Shown in pieces: positions 35,725 through 47,780 of a stretch of 64,000 nt of DNA; positions within the stretch are counted from its first letter, which is position 1; every line of letters begins with the position of its first letter. The position numbers and the translations under genes were made by a program. The DNA comes from Flaccisagitta enflata (taxonomy: Eukaryota; Chaetognatha; Sagittoidea; Aphragmophora), in contig OZ231128.1 in assembly GCA_965153355.1 (NCBI GenBank), positions 5,890,001 through 5,954,000 on the forward strand. Reading direction: 5' to 3'. The notes below the pieces were generated by a model. The model worked only from the letters and a program-made list of their open reading frames with translations. It searched no databases and was not told where the DNA came from.

Positions 35725-36243
35725 TCAGGTTTTTATTGAGACTTAAGTGAATCATATATGTAATAAAATGGTCAAAATAAAGACTCAGTGTACAGAAAAT
35801 CCACAGCAAACACAGCAAACACTTCAATGAATCTTGTCAAACAAAGTTTCTTCAGGTAGCAATACCTCATTCACTAGAAAAGAGGGGGGGGGCGGGATTG
35901 GGCAATTAGCCCTAAGTAGACTGAGCAATCTGCTTTCATCTTTTAAAGAAATCATTTATCCTTTTTTTTTAGGTGCGACAAAGCACCTCTATAACTGGCT
36001 GTGTCCGTCGGTTGGTTGGTTGGTCGGTCGGGTAACGCATTCGTTCGACGATCCACACGTCGCACCTTGTTGGCCTACTTGGCCTTGTTTTACACATAAT
36101 TAGCTTTTTATTGAGACTTAAGTGGATCATATTTGTAATGAAATGGTCAAAATAAAGATACATTGTACAGCAAATCCACAACAAACACAGCAAACACTTC
36201 AATGAATCTTGTCAAACAAAGTCTCTCCAGGTACTTCATTCAC
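35725..36243. repeat. Direct duplication of the mobile-element gene 3' flank
   Basis: 35728-35876 and 36100-36243 match (attgagacttaagtg, atggtcaaaataaag, caaacacttcaatgaatctt). A family B repeat and unrelated sequence lie between them. Confidence 0.85.
35968..36092 (+). repeat. Family B repeat, near-complete reference copy
   Basis: Head taggtgcgacaaagcacctc, tataactggctgtgtccgtc, (GGTT/GGTC)n, gcattcgttcgacgatcc, third arm acgtcgcacct, tail cctacttggccttgtt. Confidence 0.92.
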
Positions 36244-37641
36244 TAGCATCTGTATTCCCTTGAGAGCATTTACATTTGCATAATTGTGTGCATGGTAGAT
36301 CAGCAGATTTGCAACTGCACCTTTTTGTACTACAATCTTTTTTGCAACCACATTTTACAAGATCGCGGAAGCTTAGTGCAACTTCAGCAATAGTTATCCA
36401 AACTGGCTGCCACTGATTTTCCTTCTTTTGCCAACCAAACAAAGAGGCAGAGGGTAATGAACCATGATCATCAAAAGATGTTACCCAAATTCCAGTTTGA
36501 TACACACTTCTTTTTATATGCTGGATAAGTGCATTTTTTGTTGGTGGAAGATTCTCCATGCTTTGATTTTTTTTTCAAAAAATCTCTTTTCTAGCATCAT
36601 TAACTTTAAGCAAAGGTGATGACTTTATGTACATATATATAACACCTCTTTTGAATCATCCTCAATAGACAGAAATGGTTCAACTGCCAGATTCTCATAT
36701 GTTTCTGTTGCTTCATCAAATGCCTTCTAAGTATTCCAGGCTTTTTTTTTTTTTTGCCCTTGTTGCGGAATGCAGATGTGGTATCTGAACCAGTGAATGC
36801 GTGAAAAAAAAGAAAAGCTTTAGCACTAGACTCACCTAGCTGGTTGTCCATAGTTCTGATACTAATGTACTGCATGTATTTTCCTGCTCCTTATTCAACC
36901 CACACATCATCAACTTGAGCTGCTATTTTAAAGAAAAGTCCAACAAGAATGACAATGACGTCTGAGTCAACTGTTTTTTGCAAATTTTTGCATGTTATTT
37001 TCAATCATGTGCTTGAGGTGGAACATCATTCTTGTATCAGCTTCTTCATGGTAGCATTGTGGCATGGAGACATCCTGATTAGATCGGATTTCAATACCAT
37101 TGGTTATGATCACTGATTTTTCCTCAGGAAAGGTGTAACAGCTGACTGCACTTGTGAGGAAAGAAAATAGTTCCTCTTTATTGGTGTCATCTTTCAAGAA
37201 ATCTTGCCAATTACTTGGCAGTTTTGTTGAGGCAGCCACTTTTCGATGGATTCCTTTTTATTTTCCTCATTTTACTCTGGAGTCAGTCTTCAGACTGTTT
37301 TTCTTGTAAAGGTCCCAAACAATATCCAATCTCTGCACAGGACCTAAGCATCTGGTCACATATGGAATGAAGACTGTTTCTGAATACTCAGCAAATGTGG
37401 TAGCTGTTCCTGCCTTCAACATATGCACAATTGCTGCCCCATCAATAATTCTACCTTGAAAGGCGTTGGGAATGCTCTCAAGCTCATCATGGCTTATGAG
37501 TTCGACAATCTCAGATTTCTTTGCTGGAAGGTGTAGCTTCCCAAAGTCCGATAGTGATGTTGCGTATGATTGTATTTCACCAGCAAAAAAGTCAACTAAG
37601 TCTCCAGATCTGCTTTGCAGAGCTAATAGCATCTTACCCAT
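36236..37641 (-). pseudogene. Broken mobile-element-type gene (HEEADTRM / Cys-cluster family) nested in MADD intron
   Basis: Read on the minus strand from 37641: (1) 37641-37267, a part with IDGAAIVHMLKAG and VWDLYKKNSLK; (2) 37239-36967, AASTKLPSNWQDFLKDD and CYHEEADTRMMFHLKHMI; (3) 36875-36606, LFFHAFTGSDTTSAF; (4) 36559-36236, MENLPPTKNALIQHIKRSVY, PVWITIAEVA and a C-terminal Cys array CGCKKDCSTKRCSC. The order matches a multicopy family of uncharacterised proteins that I recall from several invertebrate genomes (HEEADTRM, FTGCD-SAF, C-terminal CXC-like zinc cluster). Stops and frameshifts separate the parts and part 3 is damaged, so this copy is dead. The N-terminal part resembles a PIN/FEN-like fold only by motif memory. 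Its 3' flank (36100-36243) is duplicated at 35728-35876. Transposon origin is inferred from copy number and context; no terminal repeat was identified. Confidence 0.75.
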
Positions 37642-37647
37642 TAGTCT

Positions 37648-37650
<3 letters not shown>

Positions 37651-37696
<46 letters not shown>
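37651..37696. repeat. (CT)n microsatellite
   Basis: Pure CT, at the 5' end of the broken mobile-element gene. Confidence 0.95.
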
Positions 37697-37700
<4 letters not shown>

Positions 37701-38003
37701 TCAGATATCGCCCTAGCTTTTTCCTGGCTGAATGTAAACAAACGAAAAACTAGCTTAGCGCGTTTTAGCGCTTACTGTGTTCTGACTCGAAAAGTTGCAA
37801 ACGAAGAAATTTCTATGTTTTTTTGTCCGTTTTGCCGGTAATAGTTGCAAATATCAGCTCGAATCAATTCATCATGTTTTAATCATTTGCATGAACTCAC
37901 GATCTCATGCATGACATCAAAACAAAAACAATAAGGCCCCTGAAGGCCAAATAAAGTGTCTGGTGCGTGACAACAGTGTATGATAGCAATACAGAGAAAA
38001 GGT

Positions 38004-38376
38004 GAATATAAGGTGTGAACCTCCTGAAAACTGTAGCACCCCCACCTACAGCTCTAGCCGATTAAATTAAAGATACTTTAAAGGTAGAGGTAGAATCTTT
38101 ATATCAATGCAAGTGGTGTCACCAGAGCAATTTTTTAATTTTGTTTTTTAAGTTAAGATATAGCTTATTAAAGCACTAAAATTAACTATTATTAAAGTTC
38201 ATAAAATAAAGGATTTTATATTATAATTTGAGACTGGAATAAAAATTGCAGAATCGCTCTGGTGGCGCCACTTGTACAGTTACAAACTTTAATAAGCAAT
38301 ATCCAATTTATTGTTTATCACTGTAGTTTGATCTGTAAGGGGGTGCTACAGTTTTAGGGGGGTTCACATCTTATAT
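38004..38376. repeat. Family G MITE
   Basis: Ends atataaggtgtgaacctcct / ggggggttcacatcttatat with aaaactgtagcaccccc inside. Sister of 17899-18272. Confidence 0.85.
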
Positions 38377-38479
38377 TTCTCCTTCCTCTGTATTTGATTT
38401 CGTGTGTATGAAATAAACTCGGTTTCGGCATTCTATCATGAAAAAAAGTTTAAACTGATGAGGTTATTGTTCAATATTC

Positions 38480-38770
38480 GAATTCCACTTCTTCAATACC
38501 GTCCAAGTCCTGCATCTCGTTCTTAAGAAAAAGTCTCGTTCTTCCAAAGGCAGCGCTTCAAGAGCCGCATCCAGAGCTTCCCTCAACTAATCTAGCGCTC
38601 CCGTTCTCCTCAAAATCGGCGTTGAATTCACCAAGCAGGATTTTAATGTAATGATCGGCCGTAAAAAGTTTTTTTCACGATGTCCTGCTCGGGCGATCTT
38701 TCGATAAAGCGCACCTTACCTATCACGGAGGAGTTTGCCATCTGTCTTAAGCTGAAGGGACCTGAAATAT
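38480..38770. other. GC-rich coding-like island, probable pseudogene fragment
   Basis: A 290-bp stretch with codon-like composition inside AT-rich intron. Minus-strand frames include MANSSVIGKVRFIERSPEQ, then ILLGEFNADFEENGSARLVE (the LLGEFNA core resembles the LLGDFNA motif of LINE endonucleases), then LREALDAALEALPLEERDFF and MQDLDGIEEVEFEY, each in a different frame. I read this as a frameshifted remnant; the identity is not established. Confidence 0.3.
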
Positions 38771-38979
38771 GTATGAACCATAACGTATTAGTAAATTACA
38801 TTTATGTGCAGAACTATACATTCATTACAGACGCGCGACCATATCAACGGCTTATACCATGAATTAGTTTGTCTGTCTGACCCTGTGCCACGGAGTGACA
38901 CTGTCACATTCAAGCTAAGTGTGAAATCACGCATTTAAGATTTTGCGGTCTCTGTCTCTGTGTGTGTCGATTCGCGCGC

Positions 38980-39140
<161 letters not shown>

Positions 39141-39451
39141 AATTTCAGATGACTATTACTTACAGTATGACGTGAGCAAAGACAACCTTGTCTGGAGGAT
39201 GGATTTTGAATGTTTTTATTTAATTAGGTTTATTAAACATAAGTAAAGGTTGCTCTATTTAGCAAATATATTTGCTTTGCTCAAACTTCTTGCTTGATTT
39301 CTTCAGGATTTTTTTCTATGTTCTGACCAGATTAGATCAAACAGAAAATTTTATATGAATCAAAAAAATAATCCAGGAATGTATATAATTGCACGATCTT
39401 TGATTTCTTTTTCCCCCCTGGTCTTTTGATTTTCTTCCCCACAGGGTCATA

Positions 39452-40780
39452 CAGTAGATGTCGTCTAGAGTTGAGATGATGGGGGCAAGCATTATGGAAA
39501 AACAAATATAGGTAGGGGGTTGATATTTAAAATATAAACTAATAAGAGAATGATTTATTCCCCATGATATTTGGTTGCTATGGAAATACAATTCCATGTA
39601 TTCTCACTAAAATATCAACATTTTCAGAGATTTTTTTAGGGAACATTGCTTAAAATCAAATTTGCTACAACTTTCCCACAATACCCTGTCTTCAAAATCA
39701 ACTGCAACCAACAAAAGATGTATTGCGCAAAAACTATTCATATTGTGAACTTCGGGTTTATTCTCTGTATTAATATATCACCTGCGGTTATTTCATGCAA
39801 AATTTCAGCACCTGAAGCCAAGTAGTTTAGCTTCTATAATATTTTGAAAAGTACCACAAATTCATCAAAATATTGGGATTTTGACCTGGAATAAAGGTGT
39901 TTAGCCTCTTTGATCTTGTAAAAATAGAGCAAAGGTTGATACAAAATGTTTAAGCTGATCCCAATGGAGGTTCTTTTGCTTACAAATTTGTTTTTTGTCA
40001 TATGATGTACAATTTTAAGAAATTCCTAACATGAAAAAAAAATTTTTAACATGAAAATTTAGCAGGACATGAAAAATCTTGGAAAAACAATGAAAAAACA
40101 TATTGAATTTTGTTCTTTTGCTGTTTTTTTCTAATCTAGCATGATCTCCTGCAAAAAATCTTCAATTTGAGTCCAATCCCAGAATTCTAGCTCAAAGCGT
40201 TCAGAAATTATATAGGTTTAAAGTGGAGGACCTCCTTTCTAGTCTGAAATGAAAAACTGTCAAGCAAGATAAGGGTTTTTACTTGAAACTGGCATAGAAG
40301 CTTAGCTATTTGACTATAGGTGCTGAAATTTTGCATGAAAAAATCGCAGGTAATTTGCTACTACATAGAAAAAATCCAACTGAACAGATGTGAATAGTTT
40401 TTGCACGATACATCTTTTGTTGGTTGCAGTTGATTTTGAAGACAGGGTATGTTCTGTAAGAATATGGCTTGTTTGGCCGTTGCTAAGGAGCGTATCCATG
40501 TGTGACAACCCCTAGCAACCGCTAAATGAGCGACATTCTTACAGATCATACTGTGGGAAAGTTCTAGCAAATTTAATTGTAATCAATGTTCCCTCAAAAA
40601 ATTTCTCAAAATGTTGATGTTTTAGCCTAAATACATGGAAATGCGTCTCCATGGCAACCAACTATCATGGGCAATAAAGCATCATTTTATTAGTCTATGT
40701 TTCAAATATCAATCCCCTTGCTTCATTTGTTTTCCCACAATGCTTGCCCCTGTTACTTCAAGTCTAGACGAGATCTACTG
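39452..40780. mobile_element. Family J MITE interrupted by element K
   Basis: Ends CAGTAGATGTCGTCTAGAG / AGTCTAGACGAGATCTACTG with TA flanks; same family as 30015-30566. Split at 39683/40448 by a 764-bp insertion. Confidence 0.9.
39684..40447. mobile_element. Element K nested in J, TA target duplication
   Basis: Terminal inverted repeats CCCTGTCTTCAAAATCAACT ... AGTTGATTTTGAAGACAGGG extending about 50 bp, flanked by TA (39682-39683, 40448-40449). Copy J at 30015 shows the uninterrupted site (cataatatgttctg). Confidence 0.92.
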
Positions 40781-41072
40781 TACTACATTTGATTTTCTTC
40801 CCCATGTACCCCCTATACAGTGATACATTGATTTAAATAGTATATAATAATGTTGTAGTACTAAAATATTACATTTTAGTGCAGCCAAAAGTGTAAAATC
40901 ATATACATTTTTTATTTTTCCACCCTTTGATTTCCCTCCCAATTTACAAATCCTTTGATTTTATTTTCCCCCCTCTGCTGGGGGGATATACAACTATATA
41001 CATGCCTGAAAAATTCATGTTAAATTAGTTTCTTTTAGCTGATTTTAAAAAAAAAAAAGCTTCAAAATTACA

Positions 41073-42933
41073 GTCCCCGACTGGGGATTGTAATTTTTGA
41101 AGCTTTTGCGTAAACGCAACTTTATGAGATACACGACAGCAATTCCAAGAAAAAAAATATTCAATATTGTTTTAATGATGACATTACTTGATAATGATAA
41201 CAATAGTGGATGATGATGATGATGACGACAACAATGAATGATAATGACAACAAAAATCTAAAAAAAAAATATTCAAAAAATTTTCAAAAAAAATTTTTTT
41301 TCAAAAAAAATTTTTAAAAAAATTTTCAAAAAATTTTCAAAAAAATTTTAAAAAAAAATTTAAAAAAAAAAATTTCAAAAACAAAATTTCAAAAAAATTT
41401 TCACAAAAAAATTTTTACAAAAATTTCAAAAAAAATTTTCAAAAATTTTTCAAAAAAATTTTCAAAAAAAATTAAAAGAAAAATTAAGTAGTTGAAGATG
41501 ATGACAGTAGTCGAGGATGATGATAGTAAATGAAGATGATGACAGTAGTTGAAAGATGATGACAGTAGTTGAAAGATGATGACAGTAGTTGAAAGATGAT
41601 GACAGTACTTGAAGATGATGACAGTAGTTGAAGATGATGACAGTAGTAGAAGATGATGACAGTAGTAGAAGATGATGACAGTAGTAGAAGATGATGACAG
41701 TAGTTGAAGATGATGACAGTAGTTGAAGATGATGACAGTAGTTGAAGATGATGACAGTAGTTGAAGATGATGACAGTAGTTGAAGATGATGACAGTAGTT
41801 GAAGATGATGACAGTAGTTGAAGATGATGACAGTAGTTGAAAGATGATGACAGTAGTTGAAAGATGATGACAGTAGTTGAAGATGATGACAGTAGTTGAA
41901 AGATGATGACAGTAGTTGAAAAATGATGACAGTAGTTGAAAGATGATGACAGTAGTTGAAGATGATGACAGTAGTTGAAGATGATGACAGTAGTTGAAGA
42001 TGATGACAGTAGTTGAAGATGATGACAGTAGTTGAAGATGATGACAGTAGTTGAAGATGATGACAGTAGTTGAAGATGATGACAGTAGTTAAAGATGAAT
42101 CTTGAAATCCATGATGGCAAACCTAAAGAAAAATCAGAATGTAATAAATGAGCAAGTAAACAAATTCATCAACTCCAATCCTCTGTACAAATCACCTAAG
42201 TCCTAGTAACATATTACTACATTAATAAGTTAATATCTTATAAACCAGACTTCAGATTTAATTCGAATTTTGCAGGGGCAGTTCAATTAATATCCTTTAC
42301 TTGTATACCAAATTAAAAAAGAATTCACATAACTTTGCTACCCTTTGCCTATGTAAACTGCCTAAGTCAAAGTAACACATTACTACATAAATAAGCTAAT
42401 ATCTCATAAATCAGACTTCAGATTTAATTCGAATTTTGCGGGGGTTATTTATTTACTACCCTCTACTTGTGTACCAAATTAGAAAAAAATTCACATAACT
42501 TTCCTACCCTTTGCCTATGTAAATTGCTTTAGTCCTAGCAACATACTACTACATAAATAAACTAATATCTCATAAGCCAGACTTCAGATTTAATTCAAAT
42601 TTTGCAGGGGATGTTTATTTAGTACCCTCTACTTGTATACCAAATTAAAAAAAAATTCATAAACCTTTACTACCCCCTACCTATGTAAACCACCTAAGTC
42701 CCAGCTAAATATTACTACAAGAGTAATAGGCAAAAGGTAGTAAAAGTTTATGAATTTTTTTGAAAATTGGTACACAAGCTCCTATTGACCTATGAACAAC
42801 ACCATCAAAGTTTCATCAAATTCTGAAGTCTGGTTCCAAAGATATGAGAAGGTTTTAAACGACGACGACGACGACAACAGACTACACAAACAGGCTACTT
42901 CATAGTCACCGACGAAAACTGTTCGTCGGGGAC
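41073..42933. mobile_element. Family E element, copy 1 (19-bp minisatellite inside)
   Basis: Ends GTCCCCGAC (41073-41081) and GTCGGGGAC (42925-42933). In order: terminal palindrome, A-rich aaattttc tract, 19-20-bp array (gatgatgacagtagttgaa, 41490-42095), a conserved atggcaaacctaaag junction, about four 165-bp units with acttcagatttaattcgaat, (GAC)n, terminal hairpin ccgacgaaaactgttcgtcgg-type (42909-42930). No open frame beyond repeat-encoded ones. Confidence 0.85.
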
Positions 42934-44088
42934 AAAAACCATATAAAATTTTCTGCCCAATTTGATGAGCTAGGTTAGATTGAAGAAAAATGAAGTTCAG
43001 ATAAGGTTGCAGATTCAGAGAAACAAACATATTCACTCAATAAAGCAACCTTAAATTTATATAGATCTAAATTCTTAATATATCAAATAAAATAAAGATA
43101 CCAAAAATCTATCCTCCAGTCTAGGTCGTTTTCGCTTTCATAGTACTGTACTACAGTACTACAGTACAGCTACAGTACTGTACAGTTCAGTACTGTTTAT
43201 CTAGCTACCGACCTCCTTGCGCCTCTCTCACCATTTTTAATTGCGTACTACACGACTACACCCCGCTATGTCGCGTCGGTCCGTTGATCGTTTGGTTGGT
43301 CAGTTGATCAGGCCCCTTTTTACTTTTTCAGCGTTTTTTAGATCACTGCTTCTGCCAAAATGCCCCAGTGACCTTTTCTTTCACTGCTCCTAGCCTCCTG
43401 CCCACCGGACCACCCCCCCCCGCGACTAGGGAAGCAGTGTATCCGGCCTTATCAGTATTGATCCTATTTTCTCAGCTCTGCTTACATTGCTTCATTGAGG
43501 CCCTCGAGGCCTTGGTAAAACCAGAAAAGGCCGCTTGCCGCTATTCAGAGGACAGCATTTGAATTCCGGCAATGTTGCGTCCTCTGAAAAATCCGTGGTC
43601 GTTCCTCCTAAGGAAAGGAGTAGAAATGCTGGTCATTATTTCACGGCATTATATTTGCGACAACTTGAGAATGTTTTAGCATGTCCATGCATTCATAACA
43701 GTGTTTGTGCACATATGCGTCGGTGTTTGTCCCATATATCAATTTAGCTTGATCAGGTTAAGATGGGATACACTCATTTCTTTTTGTAAGAACATGTTTG
43801 TTTTTTTTCTGAGGCTCAGTGTTCTTATTTTTTAGCTAATTTTAGGCTTAAACTGTTGTCATAACATTTTTATTTTATTTTGATCATTAGTTTTGCTAGA
43901 ATATTTTTTTCTGGTAGCCTAACTCTGATCTCTAACTGAAATAGGGTGGGGAACATTAATATTTATGTCAAATGGGTCAAATTGTATTAAAAATGCAGTG
44001 CAGATTGCAGTCAATCATTACACTTGAAGTCTCACTTTTGTGATGCTTTCCGTTAGGAAAGTTCTTTGTAAAAGCGACACTGTCAGAA
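42934..44088. other. Intron 19 segment between E copies
   Basis: Contains a family A repeat (43235-43452, head ttaattgcgtactacacgac, tail gtatccggcctta) and a short palindromic cluster of tacagtactg at 43140-43195. No gene seen. Confidence 0.5.
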
Positions 44089-44262
44089 GAAAGTGCTCTT
44101 CTTTTTTTGATATTCCTTTGGGAAGATTGTCAAAATTGAGGTCAAAGATCTAAATAAGGTCAATTTTAAACAAAATAGCAATTTTGACCCGATCTAGATC
44201 TTTGACCCTAATTTTGACAATGTTCCTGAAGGAATATCAAAAAAAGAAGAGCACTTTTTTTT
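44089..44262. repeat. Hairpin-forming inverted repeat
   Basis: Arms aagtgctcttctttttttga / tcaaaaaaagaagagcactt plus inner arms gtcaaaattgaggtcaaaga / ctttgaccctaattttgac. Confidence 0.8.
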
Positions 44263-44441
44263 AACACTTTTTTGCAAGGATTATGAATCTGCAATCAGAT
44301 TTATGTAATTCTCATTTTGAAATTTTGACCTTATATCACCTTTGGCCTAATACTTCCGCCATAAAAAAATTTCAAAAATTTTTTTTGCTGCTGAATTCCT
44401 ATTCTGTGGTGTATAATCTTCAAAAAAGCTTCAAAATTACA

Positions 44442-44536
44442 GTCCCCGACTGGGGACTGTAATTTTTGAAGCTTTCTCGTCGCGTAAACGCGACTCGAGA
44501 AGATACATGACAAAAGAAAAAAAAATTTCAAAAAAA

Positions 44537-44577
<41 letters not shown>

Positions 44578-46244
44578 CAAAAAAAAAAAAAATTTCAAAA
44601 AAAAAAAAAAAATAATAATTTCAAAAAAAAAAAAAAAAAATTAAAGCAAGTCCATGATGGCACACCTTGAAGTCCATGATGGTATACCTTGAAGTCCATG
44701 ATGGCATACCTTCAAGTCCATGATGGCACACCTTGAAGTCCATGATGGCATACCCTGAAATCCATGATGGCATACCTTCAAGTCCATGATGGCATACCCT
44801 GAACTCCATGATGGCATACCTTCAAGTTCATGATGGCATACCTTCAAGTCCATGATGGCACACCTTGAAGTTCATGATGGCACACCTTGTAATCCATGAT
44901 GGCACAGCTTGAAATCCATGATGGCATACCTTGAAGTCCATGATGGCATACCTTGAAGTCCATGATGGCATTCCTTGAAGTCCATGATGGCATACCTTGA
45001 AGTCCATGATGGCATACCTTGAAGTCCATGATGGCAAAGCAAGTCCATGATGGCATACCTTGAAGTCCATGATGGCATACCTTGAAGTCCATGATGGCAT
45101 ACCTTGAAGTCCATGATGGCATACCTTGAAGTCCATGATGGCATACCTTGAAGTCCATGATGGCATACCTTGAAGTCCATGATGGCATACCTTGAAGTCC
45201 ATGATGGCATACCTTGAAGTCCATGATGGCATACCTTGAAGTCCATGATGGCAAACCTAAAGAAAATCAGAATGTAATGAATGAGCAGGTAAAAAGTTTC
45301 ATCAACTCAAATCCTCTATATAAATCGCTTAAGTCCTAGTAACATATTACTATGTATACAAATAAGCTAATATCTCATACACCAGACCTCAGATTTAATT
45401 CGAATTTTGCAGGGCTTGTTAATTTAGTACCCTTTAATTGTGTACCAAATTTTAAAAAAATTCACATGGTTTTACTACCCTTTACCTATGTAAATTGCCT
45501 AAGTCATAGTAACATATTACTACATAAATAAGCTAATATCTCATACACCAGATCTCAGATTTAATTCGAATTTTGCAGGGGTTGTTTATTTAGCATCCTT
45601 TACTTGTGTACCAAATAAAAAAAAAATTCACAAGTTTTACTACCTCTACCTATGTAAATTGCCTAAGACTTAGTAACATATTACTACATAAATAAGCTAA
45701 TATCTCATACACCAGACCTCAGATTTAATTCGAATTTTGCAGGGCTTATTTACTTAGTACCCTTTACTTGTATACCAAATTAAAAAAAAATTCACATGGT
45801 TTTACTACCATCTACCTATGTAAATTGCGTAAGTCCTAGTAATATATTACTACATAAATAGATAAGCTAATATCTCCTACATCAGACCTCAGATTTAATT
45901 CGAATTTTGTAGGGGTTGTTTATTTAGTACCCTTTACTTGTATACCAAATTAAAAAAAAATTCACATGGTTTTACTACCCTCTACCTATGTAAATTGCCT
46001 AAGTCCAGTAAAATATTACTACAAAAATAATAGGCAAAGGGTAGTAAAAGTTTATGAATTTTTCTGAAAATTGGTACACAAGCTCCCATTGACATAAAAA
46101 TAACACTGGTAAAGTTACATAAACTTCTGAGGTCTGGTTCAAAAGATATGAGAAGATTTTAAACGACGACGACAAACGAACAAACAAACAGACTACGTAT
46201 CAATGCTACTTCATAGTCACCGACGAAAACTGTTCGTCGGGGAC
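44442..46244. mobile_element. Family E element, copy 2 (22-bp minisatellite inside)
   Basis: Ends GTCCCCGAC (44442-44450) and GTCGGGGAC (46236-46244). Same order as copy 1, but the central array (44645-45250) has a 22-bp unit with core atgatggcataccttgaag. Five 165-bp units follow. The left end also has the hairpin gtcgcgtaaacgcgac. Confidence 0.87.
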
Positions 46245-46405
46245 AAAAAAGCTGCAGGGATTATTACTTTTTAACAAAATGAGTTATTCTGGGTGACCTA
46301 AGCGACAGGTTCAGATATTTGTGTATTCCCCCAGTTTTGAGGCTGGTGATGTTTTTGTGATTGTTCTTTGTCTGAGCCTCAATGTTCATATAAACATGAT
46401 TCTTA

Positions 46406-46681
46406 GGGCGTGTTTCTAGTGAAGGTGAAAAACGCGTTTGTTCCCATTAAACGCGTTTACAGCACAAACATATATTCAAGAATTTCATTGTCCCACGAGG
46501 AAGTGAGCGAAGTGAGTGAGCGAGCCCATGAACGGAGCAAGCGAGCGAAGCAAGCGTAGCGAAGCAGAGTGCTGCAGAGCGAGTGAGCGAGTGAGCGGAG
46601 TGAGCATTGCGAGCGAACGAATGTAGCGAGCGACCGAGTGGCCCGTTCAAAACGCGATTGTCTTTGACTAGAAACGCCCCC
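46406..46681. mobile_element. PIF/Harbinger-like MITE
   Basis: 276 bp, ends gggcgtgtttctagt / actagaaacgccccc (imperfect), flanked by TTA on both sides (46403-46405, 46682-46684). The interior is rich in gagcgagtgagcg. Confidence 0.7.
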
Positions 46682-46789
46682 TTAGTCAACAAAATGAGTG
46701 TACATGAGCCGAGTCATTTTGCCTGGCATTTATCACAAGCACGAAGAGCTGAGAGACCAACAGTCCGGACCTCAAAAGAATTATGTAGG

Positions 46790-47287
46790 TGCGCCAAAAA
46801 ATATTAGTTTTACCACGAGTGATCCTTTCTTGGGCTCAACGACGACAACATCGACGTCTGGTGCCGATTCCATAGCCGCAACTTCGTCATTGTTGACAAT
46901 TTTGACGTGAGGTCAATGTGAGGGGTGGGGTTGACAAACGGAGCTTTTTCGTTGATGACAATTTCGATGTGAGACGTGGGGTTGACGATTGGACCATCTT
47001 CATCGACGATGCTTTCAGTGTAAGGCGCGAGTATGATATTCTTTTCAGGAACGAAGTGGGTTTGGAGAACACGATCGCTGTCCTCCTCTATATCAGAGTA
47101 CCGTGACTTCACCGCCGGTGTTGTAAATGCTGTTGACGCGCAGTCATTGAATTTGACGAAGTTGTCAAAGGATTTTACTGATAGTGTCTCTTTGGATAAC
47201 GAGTACGTAAGATCTGATGTGAATTGCGACAAGGTCAAAATTTGTCTTGTTATTCCTGCTTCAGTTCGAGAAAGATTCAGAGCAAGA

Positions 47288-47342
<55 letters not shown>

Positions 47343-47593
47343 CCGTTCGCAAAATTAGCGTCGTAGAGGGACAGACCAATGGATAGATGGGCAAGGAACG
47401 AGCTGATTTATCAAGGGTTGGACTGAAGAACATTTAAAACCTCTTATGCAATGCAGGGAGCGATCTAGACCCAACTATCGACCTCATCTTCGCAGGCAGA
47501 AATTATGCGTCGACTGCGAATGTTGTTCTAAACAATATTTTTTAACCTACCGACAGCTTCACTTGTATTCGCGTTACGATTCTTATTCTCCAT
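46790..47593 (-). CDS. Possible nested minus-strand gene with 17-residue repeats (two exons), or its pseudogene
   Basis: Minus strand: a candidate first exon 47593-47551 (MENKNRNANTSEAV, donor gtaggt), an intron containing a (CT)n tract in its own sense, and a second exon from 47255 (acceptor gaagcag), joined in phase: GITRQILTLSQFTSDL, YSDIEEDSDRVLQTH, then tandem units SIVDEDGPIVNPTSH / IEIVINEKAPFVNPTPH. GC-rich third positions support coding. A third unit continues in another frame (VNNDEVAAMESAPDVDVVV then EPKKGSLVVK), which implies a frameshift near 46905 or an unseen intron. Not recognised. The plus strand also has short open frames here, so the strand is a judgement. Confidence 0.35.
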
Positions 47594-47738
47594 TGCTGCA
47601 ACAACATTCGCACAGATTTTCTCTGCTCAGCTAAGAAAAAAAATCATCAAGAATCTAATTTTCAGTTGCTCTCCGAGTTAAGAGCTCGATAACTGCAGAT
47701 TTGATGCTGAACTTCTTTGGAGGTGTTTAGTTTCAGAT

Positions 47739-47739
<1 letters not shown>

Positions 47740-47780
<41 letters not shown>

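Noticed and set aside
41401-42120. 239-residue frame of Cys-His-His-Leu-Gln-Leu-Leu units
   Set aside because: Encoded by the 19-20-bp minisatellite inside family E copy 1.
44828-45254. Repeat protein with Met-Pro-Ser-Trp-Thr-Ser-Arg units
   Set aside because: It is a 22-bp minisatellite, not a multiple of three, that reads open in all three frames of one strand by chance.
46698-46910. Plus-strand MADD exon reading TTSDPFLGSTTTTSTSGADS
   Set aside because: Splice sites are not in phase with exons 19 and 20, and the opposite strand looks more coding-like.
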